DNA of 5,386 nt from Clostridia bacterium (lineage in GTDB: Bacteria; Bacillota; Clostridia; Oscillospirales; Acutalibacteraceae). Position numbers and translations under genes: made by a program. This document shows positions 1-5,386 of this stretch, piece after piece (position 1 is the stretch's first letter; each line of letters opens with the position of its first letter). Under the pieces are notes generated by a model that had not been told where the DNA came from, searched no databases, and saw only the letters and a list, made by a program, of their open reading frames with translations. The stretch covers positions 1 to 5,386 of the forward strand of contig JAFOFS010000061.1 in assembly GCA_017387165.1 (NCBI GenBank), in the 5' to 3' direction.

Positions 1-1653
1 GCTCTGGTAGCCGGCACCCAGTTCCGTGGCCAGTTTGAAAGCCGCATCAAGGGCTTGATCGATGAGGTGCGTGCCGAGGGCAACATCATTCTGTTTATTG
101 ACGAGGTGCACACCCTGTCCGGCACCGGCGACTCGGAGGGCAGTATGTCCGCCGCCAACATTCTGAAACCGTCGCTGTCCCGCGGCGAAATTCAGGTCAT
201 CGGTGCGACCACCTTCTCGGAATACCGCAAATATATCGAAAAAGACGCGGCGCTTGAACGTCGCTTCCAGCCGGTGACGGTGGAGGAACCCTCCCTTGCA
301 GATGCGACCGAAATGCTGCTCGGCGTCCGCTCGTTCTACGAGCAGTTCCACGGCGTCAAGCTCTCGGAGCAGCTGGTGCGCCGCGCCGTGCGGCTGTCCG
401 AACGGTATATCACCGACCGCTTCCTGCCGGATAAAGCCATCGATATGATCGACGAGGCGTGCGCCGCCGCCGCTTTGCGGAACAAGACCGCCGACACCTA
501 CGCCGAACTGCAAAAGCAGATCGCCAAGCTGCAGGCGGATGAACTGTCCCAAAAAGAAGCCGAAGCGGTGGACTACGAAGCGCTCTCCGCCGTTCGCAGC
601 GAATTGATGCGTGTGCAGCAACAGGCAGATGCCATCAAGGAAGCCGCCACCGAAGCCCCCGTGACCGAGGACGACCTCGCCCACGTGGTGGAACTGTGGA
701 CCGGTATTCCGGCTGCCAAGGTGCAGGAAAGCACCCTGCCCAAGCTGGCCGGTCTGGAAAACGCCTTGCGCGAAAAGATCAAAGGACAGGAGGAAGCGAT
801 CGCGCTGGTCGCTGCCGCCATCCGCCGCACCCGTGTGCAGATCTCACCGCGCCGCCGTCCTGCTTCGTTTATCTTCGTCGGACCGACCGGCGTCGGTAAG
901 ACCGAACTGGTCAAGGTGTTGACCGATCAGTTATTCGATACCCCCGACGCGCTCATCCGCTTGGATATGTCGGAGTATATGGAAAAGTATGCGGCCTCCC
1001 GTATTCTCGGCTCGCCTCCCGGCTATGTCGGCTACGACGAAGCGGGTCAGCTGACCGAAAAGGTGCGCCGCAAACCGTACTCGGTGGTGCTGTTCGATGA
1101 GATCGAAAAGGCGCACCCCGACGTACTGAATATCCTGCTGCAGATTTTGGACGAGGGTCGCGTCACCGACTCCCACGGCCGTGTGGTCAACTTTGAAAAT
1201 ACGGTCATCGTGATGACCTCCAACGCCGGCAGCAGCCATACCGAAAACCTGCTCGGCTTCGGCCGTACCGCACAGGAAGGCTCTCGCGATAAGGCAATGA
1301 AAGCCCTCTCCGAGTTCCTGCGTCCCGAGTTTCTCGCCCGTGTGGACGAGATCGTTTGCTTCGATCCGCTGAATGGGGGGACAATGTTGGAAATTTCCCG
1401 CCTGATGCTCGAAGAACTGGTTGCCCCGCTCTCTGACAAGGGGATTGCCCTTACGTGGGATACAGCGGTCGAACAGTGGTTGACCGACCGCTCGACCGGC
1501 GGAAAGCGCGGTGCGCGTGACCTGCGCGCCACCATTCGCCGCTATGTCGAGGATCCGGTGGCGTTGCTGCTGGTCGATCGTTGGGAAAATCCGCCCAAGG
1601 CGCTGTCGCTGACGGTCGAAAAGGATTCCATCATCGTAAAGGAGGCGGACTAA
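1..1653 (+). CDS. clpC: ClpC-like AAA+ unfoldase, ATPase subunit of the Clp protease (5' end cut by window)
   Basis: This Hsp100 ATPase would unfold proteins and feed them to the ClpP peptidase in the cytoplasm. The frame is open from base 1, so the true start lies outside; 550 codons are visible and roughly 250 residues (N-domain and D1 Walker A) are missing. Seen in order: D1 pore loop QFRG (19-30), D1 Walker B with Asp-Glu at 100-105, D1 arginine fingers ERRF (256-267), a short middle domain of about 60 charged residues (around 480-660), D2 Walker A GPTGVGKT (880-903), D2 pore loop GYVG (1021-1032), D2 Walker B Asp-Glu (1096-1101), a ClpP-docking LGF loop (1252-1260), D2 arginine finger in FLARVDE (1339-1341) and sensor-2 GAR (1510-1518). 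The spacing from D1 Walker B Glu to D2 Walker A Lys is 265 residues, close to B. subtilis ClpC (271) and unlike E. coli ClpB (332) or ClpA (215). The LGF loop also argues against ClpB. ClpE or a divergent ClpC remains possible without the N-terminus, so the symbol is tentative. It is probably co-transcribed with the next gene. Confidence 0.94.
   Translation, partial: ALVAGTQFRGQFESRIKGLIDEVRAEGNIILFIDEVHTLSGTGDSEGSMSAANILKPSLSRGEIQVIGATTFSEYRKYIEKDAALERRFQPVTVEEPSLADATEMLLGVRSFYEQFHGVKLSEQLVRRAVRLSERYITDRFLPDKAIDMIDEACAAAALRNKTADTYAELQKQIAKLQADELSQKEAEAVDYEALSAVRSELMRVQQQADAIKEAATEAPVTEDDLAHVVELWTGIPAAKVQESTLPKLAGLENALREKIKGQEEAIALVAAAIRRTRVQISPRRRPASFIFVGPTGVGKTELVKVLTDQLFDTPDALIRLDMSEYMEKYAASRILGSPPGYVGYDEAGQLTEKVRRKPYSVVLFDEIEKAHPDVLNILLQILDEGRVTDSHGRVVNFENTVIVMTSNAGSSHTENLLGFGRTAQEGSRDKAMKALSEFLRPEFLARVDEIVCFDPLNGGTMLEISRLMLEELVAPLSDKGIALTWDTAVEQWLTDRSTGGKRGARDLRATIRRYVEDPVALLLVDRWENPPKALSLTVEKDSIIVKEAD
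1638..1645 (+). promoter_or_regulatory. Shine-Dalgarno of the 91-residue protein gene, inside the clp 3' end
   Basis: AAAGGAGG lies 7 nt upstream of the ATG at 1653, within the last codons of the Clp ATPase gene. It matches the anti-Shine-Dalgarno almost perfectly and fixes the start of the small gene at 1653 rather than at an upstream in-frame codon. Its place inside the clp frame, together with the TAATG stop/start overlap, suggests translational coupling. Confidence 0.85.
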
Positions 1654-1928
1654 TGCTGCAACGGAAAGATTTTCGCCAGCCGCTTTACTACGAAAACAAA
1701 AATCCGCTGACCGGATCGGACGGCAACCTGCGCTTTTTGATCGACCCGATCACCAAAGACGCGGAGGGCAACCCGATCAAACGCCCGAAGGATCTGGCGG
1801 TAACCGCTTGGCCCGGCCCGTACTGCCTGGAAGCAACCGACGACGACCTCAAGGTGCACGCGGTGTTTCCGCTGGATGAGGACGGATTGTGCGCCGCCAT
1901 CGAATGGCTCAACGCGCAGGATTTCTGA
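1653..1928 (+). CDS. Small acidic protein of unknown function, translationally coupled to the Clp ATPase
   Basis: I do not recognise a named function. The product is 91 residues with no signal peptide or membrane segment, so probably cytoplasmic. It is acidic (16 Asp/Glu against 10 Lys/Arg). Visible landmarks are a basic/aromatic N-terminus (QRKDFRQPLYYENKNP, residues 3-18), a Gly/Asp/Asn-rich stretch with a possible beta hairpin (20-48), an AVTAWPGPYCLEAT segment (49-62), an acidic DDD (63-65) and a helical C-terminus ending in AAIEWLNAQDF (81-91). The overall pattern (short N-terminal KNP, central WPGP, C-terminal WLN) recalls small uncharacterised proteins of gut Clostridia, but this is from memory only. 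The ATG overlaps the clp stop by one base (TAATG) and has a strong Shine-Dalgarno, so it is expressed with clp. The frame stays open upstream to about 1581, but that stretch overlaps clp and lacks a comparable ribosome site. A Clp adaptor or regulator role is only a guess from context. Confidence 0.85.
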   Translation: MLQRKDFRQPLYYENKNPLTGSDGNLRFLIDPITKDAEGNPIKRPKDLAVTAWPGPYCLEATDDDLKVHAVFPLDEDGLCAAIEWLNAQDF

Positions 1929-1935
1929 AAAACAA

Positions 1936-1973
1936 AAAACACCCGTTGACGATTCATCGTCAACGGGTGTTTT
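1936..1973. terminator. Bidirectional intrinsic terminator between the clp operon and murC
   Basis: A perfect 17-bp inverted repeat (1936-1952 with 1957-1973) has a 4-nt loop, TTCA; the GC-rich core contains CACCCGTTGACGA. On the plus strand the stem runs into TTTTCGTTTTA (1970-1980). On the minus strand it ends in TTTT and continues TTGTTTTT (1935 down to 1928). Both T-runs fit Rho-independent termination, and the minus-strand tract is the stronger one. The stem starts 7 nt after the stop of the 91-residue gene and 4 nt after the murC stop, so one hairpin serves two convergent transcripts. Confidence 0.95.
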
Positions 1974-1977
1974 CGTT

Positions 1978-3357
1978 TTATTGTTCATCCAGCTTGGCCG
2001 CAATCATACGCGCACACTTGTACACGTCGCCGCCGCCCATCGTGATGACCAGATCGCCCGGCTGCACGTGCGCCGTGACGTAATCGGTGATGCCGGCGAA
2101 ATCCGCAACGTACACGCCGTTTTGCATTTTGTCGGTGATCTGCTCGGAATGGACGTTCCATTCGTTGACCTCACGCGAGCCCATAATGTCGCTGACCACG
2201 GCGGTATCCGCGATGCTCAGTGCCTCCGCAAACTCGTCCAGATGACGGGCGGTGCGGGTAAAGGTAAACGGCTGGAACACCGCCCACACACGGTTGTACG
2301 GCATTTTTTTGGCGGTGGTGAGGGTCACCTTGATCTCGGTGGGATGATGGGCGTAATCGTCCACGATGGCGACGCCGCCGTGGGTGCCGAGCGACTCAAA
2401 CCGCCGTCCTGCGCCGGTGAAATGCAGCAGACCGTCTGCGATCTGCGCCGGAGTGGCTCCGCAGAGGGAGGCAACCGCCGCCGCGCCGACCGAATTGCTG
2501 ATGTTGTGCACACCGGGAACACCCAAGCGAATGTGGGTGATCATCTGCTGACCGCGGAACAGATCGTACTCACCGAACGCGCCCTTCATTTCCGCGTTGA
2601 CCGCGTGCCACTCCGCCTCGGAGGAAAGACCGTAGGTGACCAATTTTTCGGCAGGGACGTCCTTGACCGCCGCCTTGGTGTTTTCATCGTCGAGATTGTA
2701 CACCACCTTGTCGGTGGTCTGAGAGGCAAACTGCGCGAACGAACGGATGACACCATCCAGATCCCCGAAGAAATCCAGATGATCCGCGTCCACGTTCAGA
2801 ATGAGGGAGATGGCCGGAGTCATTTCGAGATAATGATTTTGGAACTCGCACGCCTCGCACACCATCGTTTCCGACTGCCCGGCGCGTCCGTTGGCTTGGA
2901 TGAGCGGCAACCGCCCGCCGATAAACAGCGTGGGATCCAGATCCGCTTCCAGCAGGATCTGCGAAACCATCGAGGTGGTGGTCGTTTTGCCGTGCGTACC
3001 GGCAATGGCCACCGCCTGCGAAAATCGCTTGGAGATGGCGCCGAGCAGCACCGCACGCTCAACCAGCGGAATGCCGGCTGCGGCGGCCGCCTGCAGCTCG
3101 GGATTGTCTTTGCTGATGGCGGAGGTGTATACCACCGCCTCGGCGCCTTCAATGTTCTCCGCTCGGTGTCCCATAAACACGGTGACCCGTTCCAGACGGC
3201 GGATTCGATTTAAGTTATCCGACTCGTTGTTGTCCGAGCCGGTGATGGTGTAACCGAGTGTGTGCAGGATCTCGACCAACGGACTCATGCCGCTGCCGCC
3301 GATCCCGATAAAGTGCAGACGCTTTGCGCTTTGCAGGATATCGCAGTCCATAGCCAT
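1978..3357 (-). CDS. murC: UDP-N-acetylmuramate--L-alanine ligase (MurC)
   Basis: This cytoplasmic enzyme uses ATP to add L-alanine to UDP-MurNAc, the first amino acid of the peptidoglycan stem peptide. The product is complete at 459 residues, normal for the family. The N-terminal UDP-binding domain carries GIGGSGM (18-24) and the SDNNES segment (41-46). The central ATPase domain has the P-loop GTHGKTTTT (120-128), the EACEF acidic motif (168-172) and NVDADHLDFF (188-197). Next come HNISNSVGA (284-292), GAGRRFE (315-321) and DDYAHHPTEI (333-342), the last two typical of MurC rather than MurD/E/F. The C-terminal domain has FQPFTFTRT (361-369), where many homologues have FQPHxYTRT, and a GGGDVYK segment (441-447). 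The ATG at 3357-3355 is chosen because AAAGGGG lies 7 nt upstream; a second ATG two codons later is less well spaced. The gene is monocistronic here: a terminator follows and a divergent spoIIE lies upstream. Confidence 0.98.
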   Translation of the reverse strand: MAMDCDILQSAKRLHFIGIGGSGMSPLVEILHTLGYTITGSDNNESDNLNRIRRLERVTVFMGHRAENIEGAEAVVYTSAISKDNPELQAAAAAGIPLVERAVLLGAISKRFSQAVAIAGTHGKTTTTSMVSQILLEADLDPTLFIGGRLPLIQANGRAGQSETMVCEACEFQNHYLEMTPAISLILNVDADHLDFFGDLDGVIRSFAQFASQTTDKVVYNLDDENTKAAVKDVPAEKLVTYGLSSEAEWHAVNAEMKGAFGEYDLFRGQQMITHIRLGVPGVHNISNSVGAAAVASLCGATPAQIADGLLHFTGAGRRFESLGTHGGVAIVDDYAHHPTEIKVTLTTAKKMPYNRVWAVFQPFTFTRTARHLDEFAEALSIADTAVVSDIMGSREVNEWNVHSEQITDKMQNGVYVADFAGITDYVTAHVQPGDLVITMGGGDVYKCARMIAAKLDEQ

Positions 3358-3364
3358 ACGGTTT

Positions 3365-3371
3365 CCCCTTT
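3365..3371 (-). promoter_or_regulatory. Shine-Dalgarno of murC
   Basis: Read on the minus strand this is AAAGGGG, 7 nt before the murC ATG at 3357-3355. It supports the first of two nearby ATG codons (the second, at 3351-3349, would be 13 nt away). Confidence 0.75.
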
Positions 3372-3393
3372 CACCAATAGCAGATATACGAAT

Positions 3394-3422
3394 ATTATAC
3401 CTCTTTTTTCCATAAAAGAAAA
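3394..3422 (-). promoter_or_regulatory. Candidate sigma-A promoter of murC
   Basis: A perfect TATAAT lies at 3399-3394 on the minus strand. The -35 hexamer expected with a 17-bp spacer (3422-3417) is TTTTCT, matching TTGACA at only 3 of 6 positions, and the -14 G of an extended -10 is present without the T. AT-rich DNA lies upstream. The predicted start near 3387 would give a leader of about 30 nt. The -10 is convincing; the -35 is weak. Confidence 0.55.
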
Positions 3423-3489
3423 CCCCTAATTTCGGATTTTACAAAATAATTTCCTTCCCTCCCCGTTCGGACAGCATCTGCCAACCGCT

Positions 3490-3496
3490 TTCGACT
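3490..3496 (-). promoter_or_regulatory. Candidate Spo0A binding site (0A box) upstream of spoIIE
   Basis: Plus-strand TTCGACT reads AGTCGAA on the minus strand, matching the 0A-box consensus TGTCGAA at 6 of 7 positions. It lies where a -35 would sit if the spacer were about 22 bp. B. subtilis spoIIE and spoIIG are known to be activated by phosphorylated Spo0A at such long-spacer sigma-A promoters. A 6/7 match to a short motif can arise by chance, so position and gene identity carry most of the weight. Confidence 0.45.
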
Positions 3497-3523
3497 CTCG
3501 CCGCCGTATTTTTCTCTTATAAT
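3490..3523 (+). promoter_or_regulatory. spoIIE: Candidate Spo0A-activated sigma-A promoter of spoIIE
   Basis: A perfect -10 TATAAT is at 3518-3523. The hexamer 17 bp upstream (3495-3500) is CTCTCG, which does not resemble TTGACA. The nearest -35-like sequence is TTCGAC at 3490-3495, giving a 22-bp spacer and overlapping the candidate 0A box. Start of transcription would be near 3530, leaving a leader of about 27 nt before the ATG. Confidence 0.55.
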
Positions 3524-3542
3524 GGGACTACATTTTCGGTCG

Positions 3543-3547
3543 GGAGG
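3543..3547 (+). promoter_or_regulatory. Shine-Dalgarno of spoIIE
   Basis: GGAGG lies 9 nt upstream of the ATG at 3557 and sets the start there. A TTG follows directly as codon 2 and is too distant to be preferred. Confidence 0.75.
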
Positions 3548-3556
3548 AACACACGG

Positions 3557-5386
3557 ATGTTGAAAGAAGCCAAAATCATCAAACGAACGTCACAGCCGCA
3601 CCGCACGGCGGCGGCCGGCACGCTTGCGCGCCTCGGTATCAGCGGCCTGCTCGGCTTGCTGTCTGCCCTCGGTACGGTGTACGGCAACGGTGCGCCGTTC
3701 GGTGTCGGTGCGGTTGCCGCGGTCGAAGGGGCGATTGCCCCTCCCGTCTATCTGGCGGTTGGAATCGGCTACTTGCTGTCAGGGCAACCGAGCAGTAACC
3801 TGCTGCACTACCTGTCGGCGGTGGCAATGGTCGGTGGTCTGCGTTGGGTGCTGGGCGGTCTGGATGCGGTGGGGAAGAGCCGCTGGTTTCCGCCTCTTTC
3901 CGCCGCCGTCGCCACCTTGATTACCGGCGCGGCGCTGTACCTCGTCGGTGGCTTTTCGTGGGATTGGTTGTTGTTGACCTTGTGCGAAAGCCTGTTGGCA
4001 GGTGGGTATGCCTGCTGCTTCCGCGTGACTGCCCGTATGCTGGAGGAGGGGGAACCGCCGGCGGTCGGACAAGCCACCGACCGCCTTTGCCTGACGGTGG
4101 TCGGAGCCGTTTGCCTGCTTTCGGTAGCCGGTCTGGAAATTGCGGAGATCTCGGTTGGTCGCATCGTCGCGGCGATCGCCGTCTTGCTGTTTGCCCGTGT
4201 CGGTCGGGAAGCAGGCGGCGCGGTAGCCGGCACCGTCCTCGGGGTAGCGATGATGCTGTCGGGCGGTGACCCGACGGTTGCCGCCTCCTTTTCTCTCGGC
4301 GGCTTGCTGGCCGGCTGGTTAAGCCGCTACGGTCGCCTGGCGTCGGCCGGCGCATTTTTCGCGGTCAACGTGATTGCCTCGGTCGGAGGATCGGATGCCG
4401 TCGCCTTGCTGATCACCTTGTACGAAGCGCTCACGGCCTGCGTGCTGTTTTTGTCGGTTCCCCGTCGCTGGGATGCCCGCTTGTCCGTTTGGTTTATCGG
4501 TGAACGGGAACACGCCGAGGCGGAAGGGGTCCGCCAATCCGCCGTCCGCCGCCTGCAAGCCGCCGAAACGGCGCTGCGGGATGTGGCGGATACGGTGGAT
4601 ACCGTGTCGGGACGGCTGTCCTCCATCAGCGCCCCCGATATCGGAACGCTGTTTTCGTCCCTTTCCGATTCCACCTGTCGCAGCTGCGGTCTGCGGATGA
4701 CCTGCTGGCAGACCGAACAACGCCGCACGCTGGATCACCTCCACCGCTTGGTACCGTGTTTACGGGAAAACGGACAGGTCACCCGTCGCGATCTGCCGTC
4801 CGAATTTCGCTCCCGTTGTGCTCGCCCCGACCTGCTGACCGCGGAGATCTCCCGCCGCTACGCCGACTTCTGCGTACGGGAAACGGCGTTTCGGCGTATC
4901 GGCGAGATCCGCTCGGCGGTCACCGATCAATTTCTCAGTATGGCGGAGCTGCTGGGGGAGCTGTCCGACCGCTTTTCCGCCACTACCAAGGTCAACACCG
5001 CGGCGGCCGAACGCGTTGCCGCCGCCTGCCGCGACCACGGCATCACCCCACAGGAGATCCTCTGCCTGCAGGATGAACGCGACCGCTTAACGGTGGAGAT
5101 CACCGCCGTGCTTCCCCGCCGGCTGGACCGCGAGGAATGGGCGGAGGCGGTTGCCTCCGGCTGTGACCGCCGCTTGTCGCGCCCGACCTTTCATCGCCTG
5201 CCGGACGGCAACGTGTCGGTACGCTTTTCGGAACATCCGCGCTACCGCGTCCGCGTCGAATCCGCCCAGCTGCCGTGTGAGGGAGAAAAGCTCTGCGGCG
5301 ACGCGGTCAGCTGGTCGGAGCAAAACGGTCGCCTGACCGCCGTTTTAAGCGACGGAATGGGCAGCGGCGGCCGTGCCGCCGTGGAC
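3557..5386 (+). CDS. spoIIE: Stage II sporulation protein E, membrane-bound PP2C-type serine phosphatase (3' end cut by window)
   Basis: In sporulating Firmicutes SpoIIE sits at the asymmetric division septum, interacts with FtsZ and dephosphorylates SpoIIAA-P, which frees sigma-F in the forespore. I translated 610 codons from the ATG to the window edge without a stop. Residues 1-20 are basic and cytosolic. Residues about 26-301 are a run of some ten hydrophobic segments. Residues about 306-370 form a charged helical linker (for example EREHAEAEGVRQSAVRRLQ). The regulatory domain follows, with C374-x2-C377-x5-C383-W384, then C401 and C421. The phosphatase domain begins around 555, with Gly-Asp at 581-582 and the family signature LSDGMGSGGRAA at 597-608, whose Asp599 is expected to bind metal. 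The signature falls near residue 600, as in B. subtilis SpoIIE (827 residues), so about 200 residues of catalytic domain are missing. It is divergent from murC. Its likely control is Spo0A/sigma-A (see promoter). Confidence 0.96.
   Translation, partial: MLKEAKIIKRTSQPHRTAAAGTLARLGISGLLGLLSALGTVYGNGAPFGVGAVAAVEGAIAPPVYLAVGIGYLLSGQPSSNLLHYLSAVAMVGGLRWVLGGLDAVGKSRWFPPLSAAVATLITGAALYLVGGFSWDWLLLTLCESLLAGGYACCFRVTARMLEEGEPPAVGQATDRLCLTVVGAVCLLSVAGLEIAEISVGRIVAAIAVLLFARVGREAGGAVAGTVLGVAMMLSGGDPTVAASFSLGGLLAGWLSRYGRLASAGAFFAVNVIASVGGSDAVALLITLYEALTACVLFLSVPRRWDARLSVWFIGEREHAEAEGVRQSAVRRLQAAETALRDVADTVDTVSGRLSSISAPDIGTLFSSLSDSTCRSCGLRMTCWQTEQRRTLDHLHRLVPCLRENGQVTRRDLPSEFRSRCARPDLLTAEISRRYADFCVRETAFRRIGEIRSAVTDQFLSMAELLGELSDRFSATTKVNTAAAERVAAACRDHGITPQEILCLQDERDRLTVEITAVLPRRLDREEWAEAVASGCDRRLSRPTFHRLPDGNVSVRFSEHPRYRVRVESAQLPCEGEKLCGDAVSWSEQNGRLTAVLSDGMGSGGRAAVD

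Larger units (their letters stand above)
3358..3556. other. AT-rich divergent promoter region between murC and spoIIE
   Basis: This 199-bp gap has no credible coding frame. The murC-proximal half (about 3370-3455) is strongly AT-rich compared with the GC-rich genes around it, as expected for promoter DNA. It holds a TATAAT on each strand, at 3399-3394 (-) for murC and 3518-3523 (+) for spoIIE, a Shine-Dalgarno for each gene, and a candidate Spo0A box near the spoIIE -35 region. I see no riboswitch-like fold, tRNA or long repeat. Confidence 0.8.

Noticed and set aside
1047..1535. A 162-codon minus-strand frame inside the Clp ATPase gene, with similar ones at 573-914 and 931-1239
   Set aside because: All lie opposite the conserved D2 coding region, have no recognisable domains and fit antisense shadows of a GC-rich gene.
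1581..1652. In-frame upstream extension of the 91-residue protein (115 residues in total)
   Set aside because: The extension overlaps the Clp ATPase C-terminus in another frame, while the ATG at 1653 has AAAGGAGG 7 nt upstream and the typical TAATG coupling.
1..1653. Assignment of the Clp ATPase as the disaggregase ClpB
   Set aside because: The D1-D2 spacing is about 67 residues shorter than in E. coli ClpB, so the long ClpB coiled-coil arm is absent, and an LGF ClpP-docking loop is present at 1252-1260.
1876..3213. A 445-codon open frame on the plus strand covering most of murC
   Set aside because: It is antisense to a complete, motif-perfect murC. It has no Shine-Dalgarno, its composition (many Arg, His, Gly, Val) is that of a shadow of GC-rich codons, and its start runs through the end of the 91-residue gene and the terminator hairpin.
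3402..3419. Short inverted repeat TCTTTT/AAAAGA between murC and its upstream region, as an operator or terminator
   Set aside because: Only 6 A/T-rich base pairs with a 6-nt loop; such repeats are expected by chance in AT-rich DNA, and it lies in the murC promoter spacer.
3466..3473. TTCGGACA as a second Spo0A box upstream of spoIIE
   Set aside because: It contains an extra G relative to the reverse consensus TTCGACA, and the best ungapped match is 5 of 7, so I do not count it as a site.
3624..4355. Overlapping alternative frames within spoIIE on both strands (for example 3624-3920, 3844-4269 and 3921-4355)
   Set aside because: The frame starting at 3557 is open through all of them and gives the SpoIIE membrane domain; the alternatives are Arg/Pro/Gly-rich and carry no domain.

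Overview
The window looks like chromosomal core DNA of a spore-forming, GC-rich, probably anaerobic low-copy-mobile-element Firmicute of the class Clostridia, with an Oscillospiraceae/Ruminococcaceae-like organism as the best guess. The evidence is a recognisable spoIIE gene (found only in endospore formers and their close relatives), a ClpC-type Clp ATPase, strong Gram-positive Shine-Dalgarno sequences (AAAGGAGG, AAAGGGG, GGAGG), AT-rich intergenic DNA between GC-rich genes, and clostridial-style variants of the MurC motifs. The lineage is inferred from these features, not from a database comparison. I see no mobile element, CRISPR array, rRNA, tRNA or phage gene.

Layout. Bases 1-1653 (+) are the C-terminal two thirds of a ClpC-like AAA+ unfoldase, cut by the left edge. 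A 91-residue acidic protein of unknown function follows at 1653-1928 (+); its ATG overlaps the clp stop codon by one base and has a near-perfect Shine-Dalgarno inside the clp gene, so the two are probably translationally coupled. A 17-bp perfect hairpin at 1936-1973 with T-runs on both sides ends both this operon and the convergent murC gene. murC (1978-3357, -) is complete and encodes UDP-N-acetylmuramate--L-alanine ligase of peptidoglycan synthesis. A 199-bp AT-rich divergent promoter region (3358-3556) separates murC from spoIIE (3557 to beyond 5386, +). The spoIIE frame is open without a stop from its ATG to the right edge (610 codons). It encodes the membrane domain, the central regulatory domain and the start of the PP2C-type phosphatase domain.

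How the genes fit together. The three recognised genes serve proteolysis/protein quality control, cell-wall precursor synthesis and forespore-specific sigma-F activation. They need not form one system. The most interesting points are: (i) the small unknown protein coupled to a Clp unfoldase, a possible adaptor or regulator; and (ii) the spoIIE promoter, which has a perfect TATAAT but no -35 at 17 bp. It instead has a 6-of-7 match to a reverse-oriented Spo0A box about 22 bp upstream, like the unusual Spo0A-activated sigma-A promoters of B. subtilis spoIIE and spoIIG. I do not see a convincing new multi-gene system here.
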